Assembly (NCBI RefSeq): GCF_003545805.1
Contig: NZ_NMQR01000002.1
Coordinates: forward strand, 186,304 to 250,303
Direction: 5' to 3'
Source of the DNA: Photorhabdus sp. CRCIA-P01
Lineage (GTDB): Bacteria; Pseudomonadota; Gammaproteobacteria; Enterobacterales; Enterobacteriaceae
DNA: 64,000 nucleotides
Shown: in pieces, positions 18,130 through 29,105 of the stretch
Numbering within the stretch: the stretch's first letter is position 1
How the letters are laid out: each line of letters begins with the position of its first letter
Position numbers and translations under genes: made by a program
The notes under the pieces: model-generated
What the model saw: only the letters and a program-made list of their open reading frames with translations
Databases searched by the model: none
What the model was told of the DNA's origin: nothing

Positions 18130-18587
18130 AGCTAGTAACACTATTGTTGGCAGGGCTACTGAGCTACAGCACTTGGGCAACAATTGACACATATCAATTT
18201 AAGTCAGCAGAACAAGAACAACAATTCCACGAACTGACAAAACAACTGCGTTGTCCAAAATGTCAGAACAACAACATCGCAGACTCCAATTCAATTATTG
18301 CAGCAGACATGCGCACCAAAGTGTATGAGTTAATAATACAAGGGAAAAACAAACAACATATCATCGACTATATGGTGGAACGTTACGGTAATTTCGTAAC
18401 CTATAAACCACCTATAACGCCTATAACACTGATCCTTTGGGTCAGCCCACTACTGTTTGCACTGATTGGTGGTGCTATAGTAATTGTACACTTCCGCCGT
18501 CATCAAGAAACAGACGATGGATTTACCAAACAGGAGCAACAACATTTAGTGATGTTACTAAAAGAGACTGACAGGAACAAACCCTAA
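18126..18587 (+). CDS. ccmH: Cytochrome c maturation protein CcmH
   Basis: A 153-residue protein with a Sec signal, a three-helix periplasmic domain with the redox motif LRCPKCQNNNIADS and a C-terminal membrane helix. It corresponds to the N-terminal half of E. coli CcmH, which is a CcmH-CcmI fusion of about 350 residues; here the CcmI half is a separate and truncated frame. It reduces the apocytochrome CXXCH motif with DsbE and is part of the heme lyase with CcmF. Confidence 0.93.
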   Translation: MKLVTLLLAGLLSYSTWATIDTYQFKSAEQEQQFHELTKQLRCPKCQNNNIADSNSIIAADMRTKVYELIIQGKNKQHIIDYMVERYGNFVTYKPPITPITLILWVSPLLFALIGGAIVIVHFRRHQETDDGFTKQEQQHLVMLLKETDRNKP

Positions 18588-19021
18588 TGATTTTTTGGTT
18601 AATGATTATTATGCTACTAGCTAGTGCCTCAGCGCTACTGGTAGTACCTGCAATTCTCCAAGGCAAAGCAAACACCAATACCAACCGCGATACGCTTAAC
18701 AAGATACTTTATCAGGAGCATCTGAGAGAGTTAGAGCAGAATGAAGCACAGGGTGTGGTAAATGATCGTTTGGCGCTGGTACAAGAGTTACAACGAAACC
18801 TTCTGAGTGACATACCTATACAACCAATAGTGCAAAAAAAGCCCATTAATCGCTGGGCGTTAGTGCCTGGTGTATTAGTTCTGATCATAGTAGCTGTCGG
18901 GTTCTACCTAAAAACTGGCAGCCTAATGCAAGTGCTTGACTGGCAGAATCAAGAAAAACAATGCGAGAGCTATCAACCAACAAGCACACCAAGAGTTTGC
19001 TCACACCTACCATCAACTTGA
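18587..19021 (+). pseudogene. ccmI: CcmI, truncated: membrane domain without the TPR domain
   Basis: The 144-residue frame keeps the CcmI membrane domain: a first helix (residues 2-20), the basic leucine-rich linker (ILYQEHLRELEQNEAQGVV) and a second helix (residues 88-106). It then drifts into unrelated sequence and stops. The periplasmic tetratricopeptide domain that binds apocytochromes (usually 200-300 more residues) is missing. I read it as a 3'-deleted gene, though a functional short form cannot be excluded. The start overlaps the ccmH stop by one base. Confidence 0.7.
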
Positions 19022-19288
19022 ACCAAATAATCAGGGAGTCACCTAGACTATATGCCGAAATCTTTATGCAATTACACCAAGATAAAGAGATAACAAACAT
19101 CACTGATTTTGGCGCCTGTCGCTTCCTTAATGCTCCCATAATTAAAGATATCGCCAGCGCCCAAAAAACAACTGTTGCCACTCAAGCTGTCTGGCGTTTT
19201 CGACCCAGCTAGCCGCAAAGGTTTTGGATCAGTTCAGCGATGTGTAAATACCTATGCTACATTGGGCAAGGGTTTACAGCAGTTTTTA
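19022..19288. other. Unassigned stretch between ccmI and corA
   Basis: An open frame at 18961-19212 could encode 83 residues (ending ACRFLNAPIIKDIASAQK), but it overlaps ccmI, lacks a Shine-Dalgarno and matches no family I know. It may be remnant sequence at the junction where the ccm island meets corA. Confidence 0.35.
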
Positions 19289-20239
19289 CTAAAGCCAATT
19301 CTTCCGCTTAAAATAGAGATATGGTGCAAGGCCAGCAGCAATCATTAAACCAATTGCGCCCGGATAACCAAATGTCCAGTGCAACTCCGGCATAAATTCA
19401 AAGTTCATGCCATAACTGGAAGCCACCAGCGTTGGCGGCAGGAATACCACAGAGACAACCGAGAAGATTTTGATAATTCTGCTCTGTTCAATATTGATAA
19501 AACCCATTGCTGCCTGCATCAAGAAATTAACTTTCTGAAACAAAGATTCATTATGTGGCAACAGCGATTCAATATCGCGCAAGATTTCACGAGCCTGCTC
19601 CAGTTGATCCCCCGGCAAACGGGCCCGTCGCACCAAGAAGTTAAGCGCACGCTGAGTATCCATAAGACATAAGCGAACCTTCCAGCTAATATCCTCCTGC
19701 TCAGCAAGACTAGACAAGGCAATATCAAACTCATCACCCTGTTTCCCTTCCATAATGACTCGACTCAGGGATTCCAGCACGCTATAAATATTTTCGATAA
19801 CATCAGCCAACTGCTCGATCTTGGTTTCAAACAGATCCATCAGCACTTCATAAGCATTACCATCAACTAATGTCTGATTACGAGCACGCATACGATACAA
19901 TCGGAACGCAGGGAGCTCCCGCTCTCGCAACGTATAGAGACGACCATCACGAATAGTAAATGCAACTGTTGCGTTGCCAGCATGGTCTTCCGCGTCTTCA
20001 AAGTAAAAAAATGAGTGGACATGTATCCCGTCTTCATCTTCAAAAAAACGCGCCGACGCCTCAATGTCATCCAGTTCCGGTCGGGTTGCCAGAATTTGGC
20101 CTAATTCATTTTGAACTTGCAGCCTATCTTGCTCTCCTGGTTCAACCAAATCTACCCATAAGGAATCAGATAACTTTTCTCCCTCTTCAAACTCAAGACG
20201 GAGCAGGCGATTATTCTCTAACTTAAATGCGCTCAGCAT
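19289..20239 (-). CDS. corA: Magnesium/cobalt transport protein CorA
   Basis: A 316-residue Mg2+ channel of the CorA family, the same length as in E. coli. The large acidic cytoplasmic domain is followed by two C-terminal helices. The signature YGMNFEFMP at the end of the first helix is the ion-selectivity GMN motif, and the C-terminus KRKNWL is conserved. It lies 95 bases after uvrD in the same direction, as in E. coli. Confidence 0.97.
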   Translation of the reverse strand: MLSAFKLENNRLLRLEFEEGEKLSDSLWVDLVEPGEQDRLQVQNELGQILATRPELDDIEASARFFEDEDGIHVHSFFYFEDAEDHAGNATVAFTIRDGRLYTLRERELPAFRLYRMRARNQTLVDGNAYEVLMDLFETKIEQLADVIENIYSVLESLSRVIMEGKQGDEFDIALSSLAEQEDISWKVRLCLMDTQRALNFLVRRARLPGDQLEQAREILRDIESLLPHNESLFQKVNFLMQAAMGFINIEQSRIIKIFSVVSVVFLPPTLVASSYGMNFEFMPELHWTFGYPGAIGLMIAAGLAPYLYFKRKNWL

Positions 20240-20334
20240 GTATCATAAGTCTCCTTTACTCCCTACGTGATCGTAAGGCGCGAATGTTACGCTTAGAAGA
20301 AAAAGCCTGTCAACATTCAACCTGGATATTATTT

Positions 20335-22497
20335 TCAGACCATTTCAAGTCTGGCATAAGCAGCAACCAGCCACTTAATCCCTTCCCCTTGAAACGCAAT
20401 TTGCAATCGGCTATGTTCACCACTCCCCTCCATATTGACAATGGTTCCTTCACCAAATTTAGGATGACGAACACGTTGTCCTAGAGCATAACCGCCATCA
20501 TTGGCACTAATGGGTGTACCCAACCGACCATGGCTAACTGGACGAGATATTGTCGCACGTAACCGAACTTCTTCAATACATTCTGACGGCAGTTCCCCAA
20601 TAAAACGAGATGGCCGATGATAAACCACTTTGCCATATAAACGACGACTTTCGGCATAAGTGATTGTCAGCTTTTCCATTGCACGTGTCAGACCCACATA
20701 AGCCAAGCGACGTTCCTCTTCCAAACGTCCACCTTCTTCAATCGACATCTGGCTTGGGAACATGCCTTCTTCCATGCCAACAATAAATACCTGTGGGAAT
20801 TCCAGTCCCTTAGCCGAATGTAATGTCATTAGTTGCACCGAATCCTGATAGGCATCAGCCTGCCCTTCTCCCGATTCCAGCGCAGCATGGGAAAGAAACG
20901 CCTGCAATGGCGTCAAATCTTCATCCTCTTCCTGATAGCTAAACTGGCGAGTCGCCGTGACAAGTTCTTCAAGGTTTTCAATACGCGCCTGCGCTTTTTC
21001 ACCTTTTTCCTGTTGATACATTGCTCGCAGGCCAGAATCACGGATAACCCTGTCAGTCTGCACATGCAATGGCATATCTTCAGTTTCTGTCGATAATGCG
21101 TCAATCAGTTCAATAAAACGTTGTAAGGAAGCAGCGGCACGCCCAGCCAGCACTTTCTCTTGAAGCAATATCTGACAACAGTCCCACAACGTTTGCTGCC
21201 GTTCACGAGCCGCTTGGCGCACAATATCTAAAGTTCTGTCACCAATACCACGGGTAGGCGTATTCACCACACGTTCAAATGCCGCGTCATCATAACGATT
21301 GGTGATCAAACGTAAGTAAGCCAGTGCATCTTTAATTTCCTGACGTTCAAAGAATCGTTGACCACCATAAATACGGTATGGCATTGATGCCTGTAACAGC
21401 GCCTCTTCCAGTACACGGGACTGAGCGTTGCTGCGGTAAAGTATGGCACAGTTTTTCAGGGCGCCACCATTTTCAAGCCAGTTTTTTATCCGGCTAACTA
21501 CATAGCGGGCTTCATCCAGTTCATTAAATGCACAATAAAGGGAGATGGGTTCACCCTCTACACCATCAGTCCACAGATTTTTACCCAGACGATCACTGTT
21601 ATTAGCAATCAATGTATTGGCAACTTTCAGAATATTACTGGTGGAACGGTAATTCTGCTCCAAACGGATAGTTTCAGCACCGGAAAAATCTTTCAGGAAA
21701 CGCTGAATATTCTCAACTTGCGCCCCACGCCAACCATAAATAGATTGATCATCATCCCCAACAATCATCACTTTGCCTGTTTCCCCCGCCAACAGGTGGA
21801 TCCAAGCATATTGAATACTGTTAGTGTCCTGAAACTCATCCACTAGAATATTAGTAAAGCGGCCACGGTAATGTTGCAGAATCTGAGGTTTATTCAGCCA
21901 CAATTCATGCGCTCGCAGTAAAAGCTCGGCAAAATCCACTAGCCCGGCCCGATCACAAGCCTCTTGGTAAGCCTGATAAATTTTCTGCCATGTCGCTTCA
22001 ACAGGATTGCCATAACTTTCAATATGCTGTGGCCGCAATCCTTCATCTTTTTTACCATTGATGTACCACATGCCTTGACGAGCTGGCCATTGCTTATCAT
22101 CCAGATTCATCGCTTTGATAATGCGTTTAAGCAGGCGATGTTGATCTTCGCTGTCAAGAATCTGAAAATCCTGTGGCAAATTAGCATCCAGATGATGGGC
22201 TCGTAACAAACGGTGAGCCAAACCGTGAAACGTACCAATCCACATTCCACCTTGACTGGTACCGATCAAGTTTTCAATCCGATGGCGCATCTCCGCCGCC
22301 GCTTTATTGGTGAAGGTCACGGCCATAATGGAAAATGGCGAAGCCTTCTCCACCGACAACAACCAAGCAATTCGGTGTACCAGAACCCGGGTTTTACCAC
22401 TCCCCGCGCCAGCTAATACCAACATATTAGTCCGCGGAGCAGCTACAGCTTCCCGTTGTTTGTCATTCAGACTTTCTAGCAGATAGGAGACGTCCAT
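20335..22497 (-). CDS. uvrD: DNA helicase II UvrD
   Basis: A 720-residue superfamily 1A 3'-5' helicase of nucleotide excision and mismatch repair. Motif I is [15 protein letters not shown], motif II is LVDEFQDTN, and [13 protein letters not shown] and VMTLHSAKGLEF-type motifs (here LMTLHSAKGLEF) are present. The start at MDVSYLLESL gives exactly the E. coli length; an ATG four codons upstream is also in frame but less likely. A consensus LexA box lies 38-53 bases upstream, so it is probably SOS-induced. Confidence 0.97.
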   Translation of the reverse strand: MDVSYLLESLNDKQREAVAAPRTNMLVLAGAGSGKTRVLVHRIAWLLSVEKASPFSIMAVTFTNKAAAEMRHRIENLIGTSQGGMWIGTFHGLAHRLLRAHHLDANLPQDFQILDSEDQHRLLKRIIKAMNLDDKQWPARQGMWYINGKKDEGLRPQHIESYGNPVEATWQKIYQAYQEACDRAGLVDFAELLLRAHELWLNKPQILQHYRGRFTNILVDEFQDTNSIQYAWIHLLAGETGKVMIVGDDDQSIYGWRGAQVENIQRFLKDFSGAETIRLEQNYRSTSNILKVANTLIANNSDRLGKNLWTDGVEGEPISLYCAFNELDEARYVVSRIKNWLENGGALKNCAILYRSNAQSRVLEEALLQASMPYRIYGGQRFFERQEIKDALAYLRLITNRYDDAAFERVVNTPTRGIGDRTLDIVRQAARERQQTLWDCCQILLQEKVLAGRAAASLQRFIELIDALSTETEDMPLHVQTDRVIRDSGLRAMYQQEKGEKAQARIENLEELVTATRQFSYQEEDEDLTPLQAFLSHAALESGEGQADAYQDSVQLMTLHSAKGLEFPQVFIVGMEEGMFPSQMSIEEGGRLEEERRLAYVGLTRAMEKLTITYAESRRLYGKVVYHRPSRFIGELPSECIEEVRLRATISRPVSHGRLGTPISANDGGYALGQRVRHPKFGEGTIVNMEGSGEHSRLQIAFQGEGIKWLVAAYARLEMV

Positions 22498-22534
22498 AGT
22501 TACCATCAATTGATTAGACAGCGCCCAGAGGTTG

Positions 22535-22550
22535 CTGTGTTTTTATACAG
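22535..22550 (-). promoter_or_regulatory. LexA (SOS) box upstream of uvrD
   Basis: CTGTGTTTTTATACAG fits the enterobacterial SOS box CTG-N10-CAG with an AT-rich core (CTGT-N8-ACAG). It sits between yigB and uvrD, where E. coli uvrD also has its LexA site. Confidence 0.88.
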
Positions 22551-22563
22551 AATAATTTCTTGA

Positions 22564-23280
22564 TTATATCAATGCTGTCAAAGAAGCCAAATCGTAAATC
22601 TCTATGTGAGGCAGTAAGCGGCTTTCCATCGTCTGCAATAGTTTTTTATTCTTAGTATTCATCCAGCAAGCTTGCATACCACTACGCAGTGCCCCTGCCA
22701 CATCAGTATTCAAGTCATCACCGACATGTAAGATTTGCCCAAGCGCTAAACCCAGGCGATCCGCAGCCAAACAGTACATATCGCTGCAAGGTTTTGAGCG
22801 CCCATCAGGGCCAGCTTTCAGCACAAATTCAAAATAAGGGGCAAGACCACAGGCGGCAGGTTCTGCATTACCATTTGTAATGGCTACCAGTGGCATCTGC
22901 TCAGCAAGTGCCGACAGGGTTTTATGTGTTGATTCAGGAATATCAATCCGATTACGCCAGAGTGCGAAATGCGCCATGACATCATCTGCCCCTCGATCAG
23001 CGTCTTCACGGCTAAAACCGTAATGGCGAAACATCAACCTTGAGGAGTGCCAACGCCATAAAGTCATGTCGTGATAAATTTCAGGATACTGCTCAAGTGT
23101 CAATTCACGGAAAACATATAGATCCTGATGATTAAGATGACTGAACCTAGGATCATATCGCCGTACAAAATTCAGTACTTCCTCTTCTGTCTTATCCATG
23201 ACTGGATGATTATCATACAGCGTATCATCCAGATCAAATGTCATCGCTAACACTGGCGCAAGAGGCCGGTAAAAACGCAT
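22564..23280 (-). CDS. yigB: HAD phosphatase YigB (flavin biosynthesis)
   Basis: A 238-residue haloacid-dehalogenase phosphatase. E. coli YigB dephosphorylates the riboflavin precursor 5-amino-6-(5-phospho-D-ribitylamino)uracil and FMN. Motif I is FDLDDTLYDN (nucleophile aspartate near residue 16), the threonine motif is VAITNGN and the metal-binding end motif is HVGDDLNTDVAGA. The start overlaps the xerC stop by one base. Gene order dapF-yigA-xerC-yigB-uvrD is conserved. Confidence 0.93.
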   Translation of the reverse strand: MRFYRPLAPVLAMTFDLDDTLYDNHPVMDKTEEEVLNFVRRYDPRFSHLNHQDLYVFRELTLEQYPEIYHDMTLWRWHSSRLMFRHYGFSREDADRGADDVMAHFALWRNRIDIPESTHKTLSALAEQMPLVAITNGNAEPAACGLAPYFEFVLKAGPDGRSKPCSDMYCLAADRLGLALGQILHVGDDLNTDVAGALRSGMQACWMNTKNKKLLQTMESRLLPHIEIYDLASLTALI

Positions 23281-24191
23281 TACGATTTCCCCCGTTTAGC
23301 TCTGGGATGGGCTACATCATACACTTTTGTCAAATGCTGGAAGTCCAAATGAGTATAGATTTGTGTAGAGGATAGGCTGGCATGACCAAGTAATTCCTGA
23401 ACTGCACGCAAATCACCACTGGATTCCAGAATATGAGTGGCAAAAGAGTGGCGCAATTTATGAGGATGAATATGACTGCTCATTCCCTGGCGTATGCCCC
23501 ACTGCGCAAATCGTTTTTGTACATTGCGGGTCGATATCCGCCGCCCACCCTTTGAGACAAAAACAGCATTATCCTCTGGCTCAAATAATTCCCGCATCTC
23601 CAACCAACGATTAAGCCATTCAACCGCAGTATGCCCCAAAGGTACCTTCCGCTCTTTACTGCCTTTACCTGAAACCCATACTTCTCCACTTTCAAGATCC
23701 AGATGCCGACAATCAAGACCTACCAATTCTGACAAACGTAACCCAGCACCATACATCACTTCCAACATCGTCCGATCACGTACTGATAATGGATCATTAA
23801 AATTGATATTCAGCAGTTGGTTCACTTCATCCACATCTATATTTTTCGGCAAATGACGTTTGGTTCCCGGCGTGCTGACGGTTTTACTCGGGTTAACGGA
23901 AATTTTCCCTTGAGTCACCTGCCAATCAAGGAAACCGCGCAAGGCAGATAAACGCAACGCCAAGCTAGCTGACTGTAAGCCAGCCCGACGACTCCGTGTT
24001 ACCAACACTCTTACTTTCGCTGGATCAAGATCTTTCCATTGGCTGACACCCATTTCTAAAACCATCTCAGCCAATGTGGCAAGCTGACGACGATAATTGG
24101 TGATAGTCACTGGACTTAACCGACGCTCTACCCTGAGATACCGCAAAAATGCCTCAATCGGCTCCAGTAACCGGTCAATTTCCTGCATCAT
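23280..24191 (-). CDS. xerC: Site-specific tyrosine recombinase XerC
   Basis: A 303-residue tyrosine recombinase that with XerD resolves chromosome dimers at dif. The N-terminal SAM-like domain covers about residues 1-105. Catalytic residues are seen in [12 protein letters not shown] (Arg), [13 protein letters not shown] (Lys), [12 protein letters not shown] (His, Arg), [10 protein letters not shown] (His) and QIYTHLDF (nucleophile Tyr). It overlaps yigA by four bases and yigB by one, indicating one transcription unit from dapF onward. Confidence 0.96.
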   Translation of the reverse strand: MMQEIDRLLEPIEAFLRYLRVERRLSPVTITNYRRQLATLAEMVLEMGVSQWKDLDPAKVRVLVTRSRRAGLQSASLALRLSALRGFLDWQVTQGKISVNPSKTVSTPGTKRHLPKNIDVDEVNQLLNINFNDPLSVRDRTMLEVMYGAGLRLSELVGLDCRHLDLESGEVWVSGKGSKERKVPLGHTAVEWLNRWLEMRELFEPEDNAVFVSKGGRRISTRNVQKRFAQWGIRQGMSSHIHPHKLRHSFATHILESSGDLRAVQELLGHASLSSTQIYTHLDFQHLTKVYDVAHPRAKRGKS

Positions 24192-24892
24192 ATTCGTTTA
24201 ATCCAACGAGACAATATATCCGGCAATAACTTAGCCAGATGCTCAAGCATGTCAGTTCCCATGCCTTCTTGATAATGTTGATGATTCCGACTGTTAAATA
24301 TCACCATACCCAGCTCGCCCCTCGTTCCCAGTAGAGAGATGGCAACCGAACCGACATGCCGAACTTGCGGCAACAACAATAGAATTTCCGGCCCATTTAG
24401 CATACCGAGATAGTGGTTTTTATTACCAAAACGCTGAATGCGGATTGGTTCAAAAGCATTGCGAGAAAGCGCTAGATCAGGCGCATCAAGTGGTGCACCA
24501 ATATGCCATTTATCATTGAAAAGACGGATACTGGCACTATTTAGTCCCATATTCTTAGCCCATGAACTTAACCGACTAAGCATATCTTGCAAACTCTCTG
24601 CCGCAACCAAATTAACAAGTAATTTAAGCAACTGTTCAAACAGTTGTTCATTCACTCTAGCTTGCTCCATGAGCAGAGTGATATCTTCTTCCAGATAAGC
24701 AATACGCGTTCTCTGGCGGCTCATATACCATTCAACCAAAGAAATCGTTTCTCTCACCGGGTGAGGAACCCGCATCTGTTCAACGACACATGCATTACGG
24801 ATAAAGAAATTGGGGTTTTCCAATAAATAATCCACAACAGTCTGATCATCAAGTATGCCATTGATGTTTAACTGCTCTTCTTTTTTCTCCAT
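24188..24892 (-). CDS. yigA: DUF484 protein YigA
   Basis: A 234-residue DUF484 protein with a coiled N-terminal part (residues 25-85) and a GAF-like domain behind it. The family's [13 protein letters not shown] opening and the late [16 protein letters not shown] segment are present. Its function is unknown beyond conserved linkage to xerC. ATG 24892 gives the E. coli-like length and has a GGAG eight bases upstream; a longer TTG start at 24913 is less likely. Confidence 0.9.
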   Translation of the reverse strand: MEKKEEQLNINGILDDQTVVDYLLENPNFFIRNACVVEQMRVPHPVRETISLVEWYMSRQRTRIAYLEEDITLLMEQARVNEQLFEQLLKLLVNLVAAESLQDMLSRLSSWAKNMGLNSASIRLFNDKWHIGAPLDAPDLALSRNAFEPIRIQRFGNKNHYLGMLNGPEILLLLPQVRHVGSVAISLLGTRGELGMVIFNSRNHQHYQEGMGTDMLEHLAKLLPDILSRWIKRI

Positions 24893-24924
24893 CTCCGATG
24901 CTCCGTAGCTCAAAACAGAATCGA

Positions 24925-25749
24925 TTACAGATGAATTGTGCCATCATAAACATGCATCGCTGGCCCCGTCATATAGAGTGGTTTTCCCGGCCCATCCCAA
25001 CAGATAAACAGTGCACCTCCCGGCAAATCCACCCGAACATGATTGTCGAGCAATTGCTGCTGAATACCTACTGCTACCGCTGCACAAGCACCACTGCCAC
25101 AAGCTTGGGTTTCCCCAACGCCACGTTCATAAACCCGTAAGCGGATATGACCACGGTTTAAAATTTGCATGAAACCAATATTCGCCCGTTCAGGAAATCT
25201 TTCGTGGTTTTCCAAAGCTGGCCCCAAAATTTCTACTTCGGCCGTTTCCACGTCTGACACTTGAATCACACAATGAGGATTCCCCATAGAGACAACACCA
25301 CAAAGAACGGTTCTCTCTATTACCCGTAAAATATAGGTTTTTTCCGCCCTTAACGCACGAAATGGCACATGATGCGGCTCAAATTCAGGTTCCCCCATAT
25401 TAACGCAAACCTGATCATCATTGGTGATACTCAGCACCATCCGTCCCGATTGCGTGCTGACTTTAATATCACGCTTATTAATTAATCCTTTAAGACGGAC
25501 AAAACGGGCAAAACAACGCGCTCCATTGCCACACTGTGCAACTTCACTACCGTCGGCATTAAAAATGCGATAGTGAAAATCCATATCCGGATCATAAGGT
25601 GCTTCAACAATTAATAATTGATCGAAGCCCACACCAGTATGTCTATCTGCCAAACGGCAGATCAGTTCTGGTGAGAAATAAACATTTTGGGTCACAGCAT
25701 CAACGACCATAAAGTCATTACCCAGACCATGCATTTTGGAGAACTGCAT
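24925..25749 (-). CDS. dapF: Diaminopimelate epimerase DapF
   Basis: A 274-residue enzyme converting LL- to meso-diaminopimelate for lysine and peptidoglycan synthesis, the same length as in E. coli. The two catalytic cysteines are in [13 protein letters not shown] and [14 protein letters not shown]. The start is set at [13 protein letters not shown] (ATG 25749); an ATG four codons upstream is also in frame. It is followed closely by yigA, and lptM lies upstream. Confidence 0.97.
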   Translation of the reverse strand: MQFSKMHGLGNDFMVVDAVTQNVYFSPELICRLADRHTGVGFDQLLIVEAPYDPDMDFHYRIFNADGSEVAQCGNGARCFARFVRLKGLINKRDIKVSTQSGRMVLSITNDDQVCVNMGEPEFEPHHVPFRALRAEKTYILRVIERTVLCGVVSMGNPHCVIQVSDVETAEVEILGPALENHERFPERANIGFMQILNRGHIRLRVYERGVGETQACGSGACAAVAVGIQQQLLDNHVRVDLPGGALFICWDGPGKPLYMTGPAMHVYDGTIHL

Positions 25750-25797
25750 ATAATGCTCCACCGTAAACCGTAGCCACCGACTATCGGCTTATCTCGC

Positions 25798-25983
25798 TTA
25801 TTTCTGAGAGGTGCTATCCACTTTCTGCCCTTGCTGCCCAGTATTCACGGGAATCTGAGACGCAGTTGTCGCCTTCTCCGTTGATGGTTGTTCTGGAGGA
25901 AAATAGAGAGGACCTTTCAGTCCACAGCCGGAAAGTACAAATAAGGTTATGATAGCCAGAAATCCGCGTAATTTTTTCTTCAT
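25798..25983 (-). CDS. lptM: LPS assembly lipoprotein LptM (YifL)
   Basis: A 61-residue lipoprotein with a basic start (MKKKLRGF), a hydrophobic stretch and the lipobox LSGC at residues 18-21 followed by GLKGPLYFPP, the conserved LptM motif. E. coli LptM assists oxidative maturation of the LptD/LptE translocon. It lies upstream of dapF as in other enterobacteria, divergent from cyaY. Confidence 0.92.
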   Translation of the reverse strand: MKKKLRGFLAIITLFVLSGCGLKGPLYFPPEQPSTEKATTASQIPVNTGQQGQKVDSTSQK

Positions 25984-26061
25984 TGCATTAATGCCTGTAA
26001 TTCATACGTCAATATTCTCTATAATCGCAGTTAGACCTCGAAAAGCAAATAGGAAATGAAG

Positions 26062-26382
26062 ATGAACGACAGTGAATTTCACCAGTTAGCCGACCAACTG
26101 ATGCTTTATATCGAAGGGCAGTTGGATAATTATGATGGCAATGCCGATATCGACTGTGAAACCAATGGTGGTGTCATGACCCTGAGCTTTGATAATGACA
26201 GCAAAATTATTATCAATCGCCAGGAGCCTTTCCATCAAATCTGGCTGGCAACCAAAAGCGGGGGTTATCATTTTGACTACAAAGAAGGTCAGTGGATTTG
26301 TGACCGTAGTGATGAAAATTTTTTAACCATGCTAGCGCACTCCATCACCGAGCAAAGTGGCGAACAGTTCAGTTTCTCATAA
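26062..26382 (+). CDS. cyaY: Frataxin-like iron donor CyaY
   Basis: A 106-residue bacterial frataxin that modulates IscS-dependent iron-sulfur cluster assembly. The acidic first helix ([12 protein letters not shown]) and the beta-sheet motifs [18 protein letters not shown] and GGYHFDY are present. ATG 26062 is preferred over ATG 26056 because the AGGA at 26051-26054 is then seven bases away and the length equals E. coli CyaY. It is convergent with cyaA. Confidence 0.95.
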   Translation: MNDSEFHQLADQLMLYIEGQLDNYDGNADIDCETNGGVMTLSFDNDSKIIINRQEPFHQIWLATKSGGYHFDYKEGQWICDRSDENFLTMLAHSITEQSGEQFSFS

Positions 26383-26389
26383 TTGAACC

Positions 26390-26408
26390 TACCCCGCATC
26401 GCGGGGTA
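26390..26408. terminator. Hairpin between convergent cyaY and cyaA
   Basis: TACCCCGC and GCGGGGTA pair perfectly around a three-base loop, immediately behind the cyaA stop (26411) and eight bases after cyaY. There is little T-run on either side, so termination strength is uncertain; its position suits a bidirectional terminator. Confidence 0.6.
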
Positions 26409-26410
26409 AA

Positions 26411-28981
26411 TCAGTAATGTGACACAGAACGATAAAGTTCTGGCTGCTCTTCATTTTCCCCATCATGAGCCACACACAAATGTGAAAAAGATGATCCGCT
26501 AAATGGAATCACCTGAATCTGGCCTTTCATTTGCACAATCTGATAAAACTGTGGCAAGTTAAAGTTGATAAAACTTGATCCGTAGGTAAACCGATCATGA
26601 GATGAAGAATAAAACCGACTGACGTCACGTACCAACTCTTCCTTACTTCCCTCACAATGAGAATAGATTTCTACCCGGTTAGTTTCATCCAGAATATAAA
26701 TATTAAAACTTTTATTATCTTGCGTATTTTCAAAGAAAAACTGAATAATACCCTCACTGGCAAAACCATCAACCACTGCGGGCAAATGTGTCTCTTTGGT
26801 ATTAATTTTCACCGGCAACCCATGCAATTTGTTATTAGAAATTGCCCCATAGAATTCCACGGCATTTTCCAATTTCTGCACAGATACGTTAAGACGTTCA
26901 AAGAACAGCCCCCAAGTCTGGCCGGCAATACGTAACGCTTTAAAACGACCTGGGTCCTGACGATTGCTGGATAAACGTAATTCAATACATTCAGATACCA
27001 GTTGCTGGATCCGGGTTCGGATAAGCCCTCGTAAATGTTCACTGTAACAGAACACTTCAACAGCCGCTGGCGGTGCAGCATCTTGATGCATTTTGCCCAG
27101 TATGGTCTTCAACGCTTCCAGCACAGATTGCTCACCACTAAAGTGTAAGGTCCTCACTTCATTCCATGAATTACGGTAAAGTAAGTCAATGCTCTCCACC
27201 AAACACTGTTGCGATTCACCAAAACTGAATACATCAAGCTTACGGAAATCAAAATGTACAACCTGATTGGAAAATTCAGCAGTCGGATCTTTCTCCAGAT
27301 TGACAATAATTGCCAAATGGCGAATTTCACACGGGCTATAAAGTGCTTTCGGTGTCGGTGCTGGCAGACGGATGGGGAAATGAGCAGAAATATCATTAAT
27401 CAATTCATGCAGTTTCAGTTCATCACATTGAGTTTCGCCATGATGAATATGGATACACGATTTTTCTGTTAACAAGCCGTTAAAGTAGGTCCACGATACC
27501 AGTTTATTGAGATAACGATTATATTCCAGAGGTTGATGACCAATGATCGATCCAATAGTCGGTGCCTGATTGTAGAGATACCAACCGCTGCGGTTTGCAC
27601 GTCCTTGAGGGACATAGATAAATGTTAAATTTTTCTCTGATAGGTCTGGCGAAATTTGCGGATTAACCAGCGTTACTTTCCCTGGCAATGCTTCAAATGC
27701 AGCATAAAGTTTACGCGTCAGCACACCAATATCCTGTGGACTGGCACTGACACTCAGATTATTACGGCGGGCAAAACGGATAAGATTACGATAGCTCTGC
27801 ATCATGGTATCGAGCAGTTCATTATGCGCATCACGAACCTGTTCAATTTTCCATGAGTTGCGGTTATCCAAAATTTTCAACCGTTCTGGATCCCACTTCC
27901 ATTCATAAACTAGTTGAGTCAAAACCTGGCGTCGCCAGCCAATGCAGCCTTTATCCTCTTGATTAAGAGAAAGCTTTTCACAAACTTTTAAATAAAAACA
28001 TCGACGTATTAGATCTAAACGAGTCGTATCATTAATTTCTATCAGATAACGGGTAACACGCTCAAGCATCATGCTGTATGCATCAAGGCCAAAAGAGACT
28101 ATTTCACCCGCATGTAGGCGCTGTTTCATCTCCATTGCCAGTAACTTACCATTGGGATATTCCCAAGAATAGGCTTCCAGTAACAAGCTTTTTAATACGG
28201 CTTTATAAGGGGAATCGATACTTTTGTAGAGTTGCCATAAGCTAGCGCCAAAGTACTCTTCAGCAGATAGTTCACCCAGTCCACCGAGATCAAGCCACTC
28301 ATTTGGCGTCAGAACACCTTGCGCATAAAGCGATAAAACATATTCATCATAATGGCGTTCTTCTTCTACGGGCACCATTTCCCATAACAAACGCTTACCC
28401 GCCATACGTACAGCGGTACGATAAAATTCATCAAGTAACAGAATATGCTGAGTAGAACCGCAGTCCTCACCACCGAGGCTACCACTCGCATTATGGCGAA
28501 AGCGGTTTTCATCAATAAGAAAAAAATTGACTTCAATACCAAGCGCTGCTGCCCACTGTTCAATAAGCGTACACTTACGTTGCAGCAAAAGGCGCTCATC
28601 ATTATCAAGCCATGACTGATGACATACCCAGATATCCAAATCAGAACAACCGCTCTGCCCGATTGATGAAGTACTGCCCATTGAGTAAATACCGGTAATA
28701 GGAAGTTCACCATTGGCAGGCTGTTTTATAAAGTGATCTAATTTATTTTCTAAATCATTAAGATAAGATTTTTGTGCTTCATCATGCACGAAAAAACATA
28801 CGCCATAGGGAACATTACCGTTAATGTAACCTGGCATCATCGGATGATGATAATGCAATAATACTGGCAGTAAACTGTATGCCTGTTTAAATTCCGCACT
28901 CATGGCGGTAGAGGCGCGTTCTAACCTGAGTTGGTTTATCGCATCCAGTCTCTGCTTCAGTGTTTCGATATAAAGGTACAA
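26411..28981 (-). CDS. cyaA: Class I adenylate cyclase CyaA
   Basis: An 856-residue class I adenylate cyclase making cAMP, with the catalytic N-terminal half and a regulatory C-terminal half that responds to the glucose phosphotransferase system. The nucleotidyltransferase motif [19 protein letters not shown] (about residues 106-124) contains the GS and DxD catalytic elements. The start codon is TTG (28981-28979), giving [12 protein letters not shown] as in E. coli, where the weak UUG limits synthesis. A CRP site lies about 110 bases upstream. Confidence 0.97.
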   Translation of the reverse strand: MYLYIETLKQRLDAINQLRLERASTAMSAEFKQAYSLLPVLLHYHHPMMPGYINGNVPYGVCFFVHDEAQKSYLNDLENKLDHFIKQPANGELPITGIYSMGSTSSIGQSGCSDLDIWVCHQSWLDNDERLLLQRKCTLIEQWAAALGIEVNFFLIDENRFRHNASGSLGGEDCGSTQHILLLDEFYRTAVRMAGKRLLWEMVPVEEERHYDEYVLSLYAQGVLTPNEWLDLGGLGELSAEEYFGASLWQLYKSIDSPYKAVLKSLLLEAYSWEYPNGKLLAMEMKQRLHAGEIVSFGLDAYSMMLERVTRYLIEINDTTRLDLIRRCFYLKVCEKLSLNQEDKGCIGWRRQVLTQLVYEWKWDPERLKILDNRNSWKIEQVRDAHNELLDTMMQSYRNLIRFARRNNLSVSASPQDIGVLTRKLYAAFEALPGKVTLVNPQISPDLSEKNLTFIYVPQGRANRSGWYLYNQAPTIGSIIGHQPLEYNRYLNKLVSWTYFNGLLTEKSCIHIHHGETQCDELKLHELINDISAHFPIRLPAPTPKALYSPCEIRHLAIIVNLEKDPTAEFSNQVVHFDFRKLDVFSFGESQQCLVESIDLLYRNSWNEVRTLHFSGEQSVLEALKTILGKMHQDAAPPAAVEVFCYSEHLRGLIRTRIQQLVSECIELRLSSNRQDPGRFKALRIAGQTWGLFFERLNVSVQKLENAVEFYGAISNNKLHGLPVKINTKETHLPAVVDGFASEGIIQFFFENTQDNKSFNIYILDETNRVEIYSHCEGSKEELVRDVSRFYSSSHDRFTYGSSFINFNLPQFYQIVQMKGQIQVIPFSGSSFSHLCVAHDGENEEQPELYRSVSHY

Positions 28982-29088
28982 GACGTCTCGCCCAATTGAG
29001 TTCCAGTGCCCAGGTAAATCCCCCGTTTCCGGCTGTTATAGCTCGATGGAATTATTTAGAATGATTTTTACCAATTTATTACCGGAAA

Positions 29089-29105
29089 CGTGATCAATTT
29101 AACAC
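29089..29105 (-). promoter_or_regulatory. CRP site upstream of cyaA
   Basis: Read on the minus strand, GTGTTAAATTGATCACG has the half-sites TGTTA-N6-TCACG and, as I recall it, is identical in its core to the CRP site of the E. coli cyaA P2 promoter. CRP-cAMP repression of cyaA is therefore likely conserved. Confidence 0.75.
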
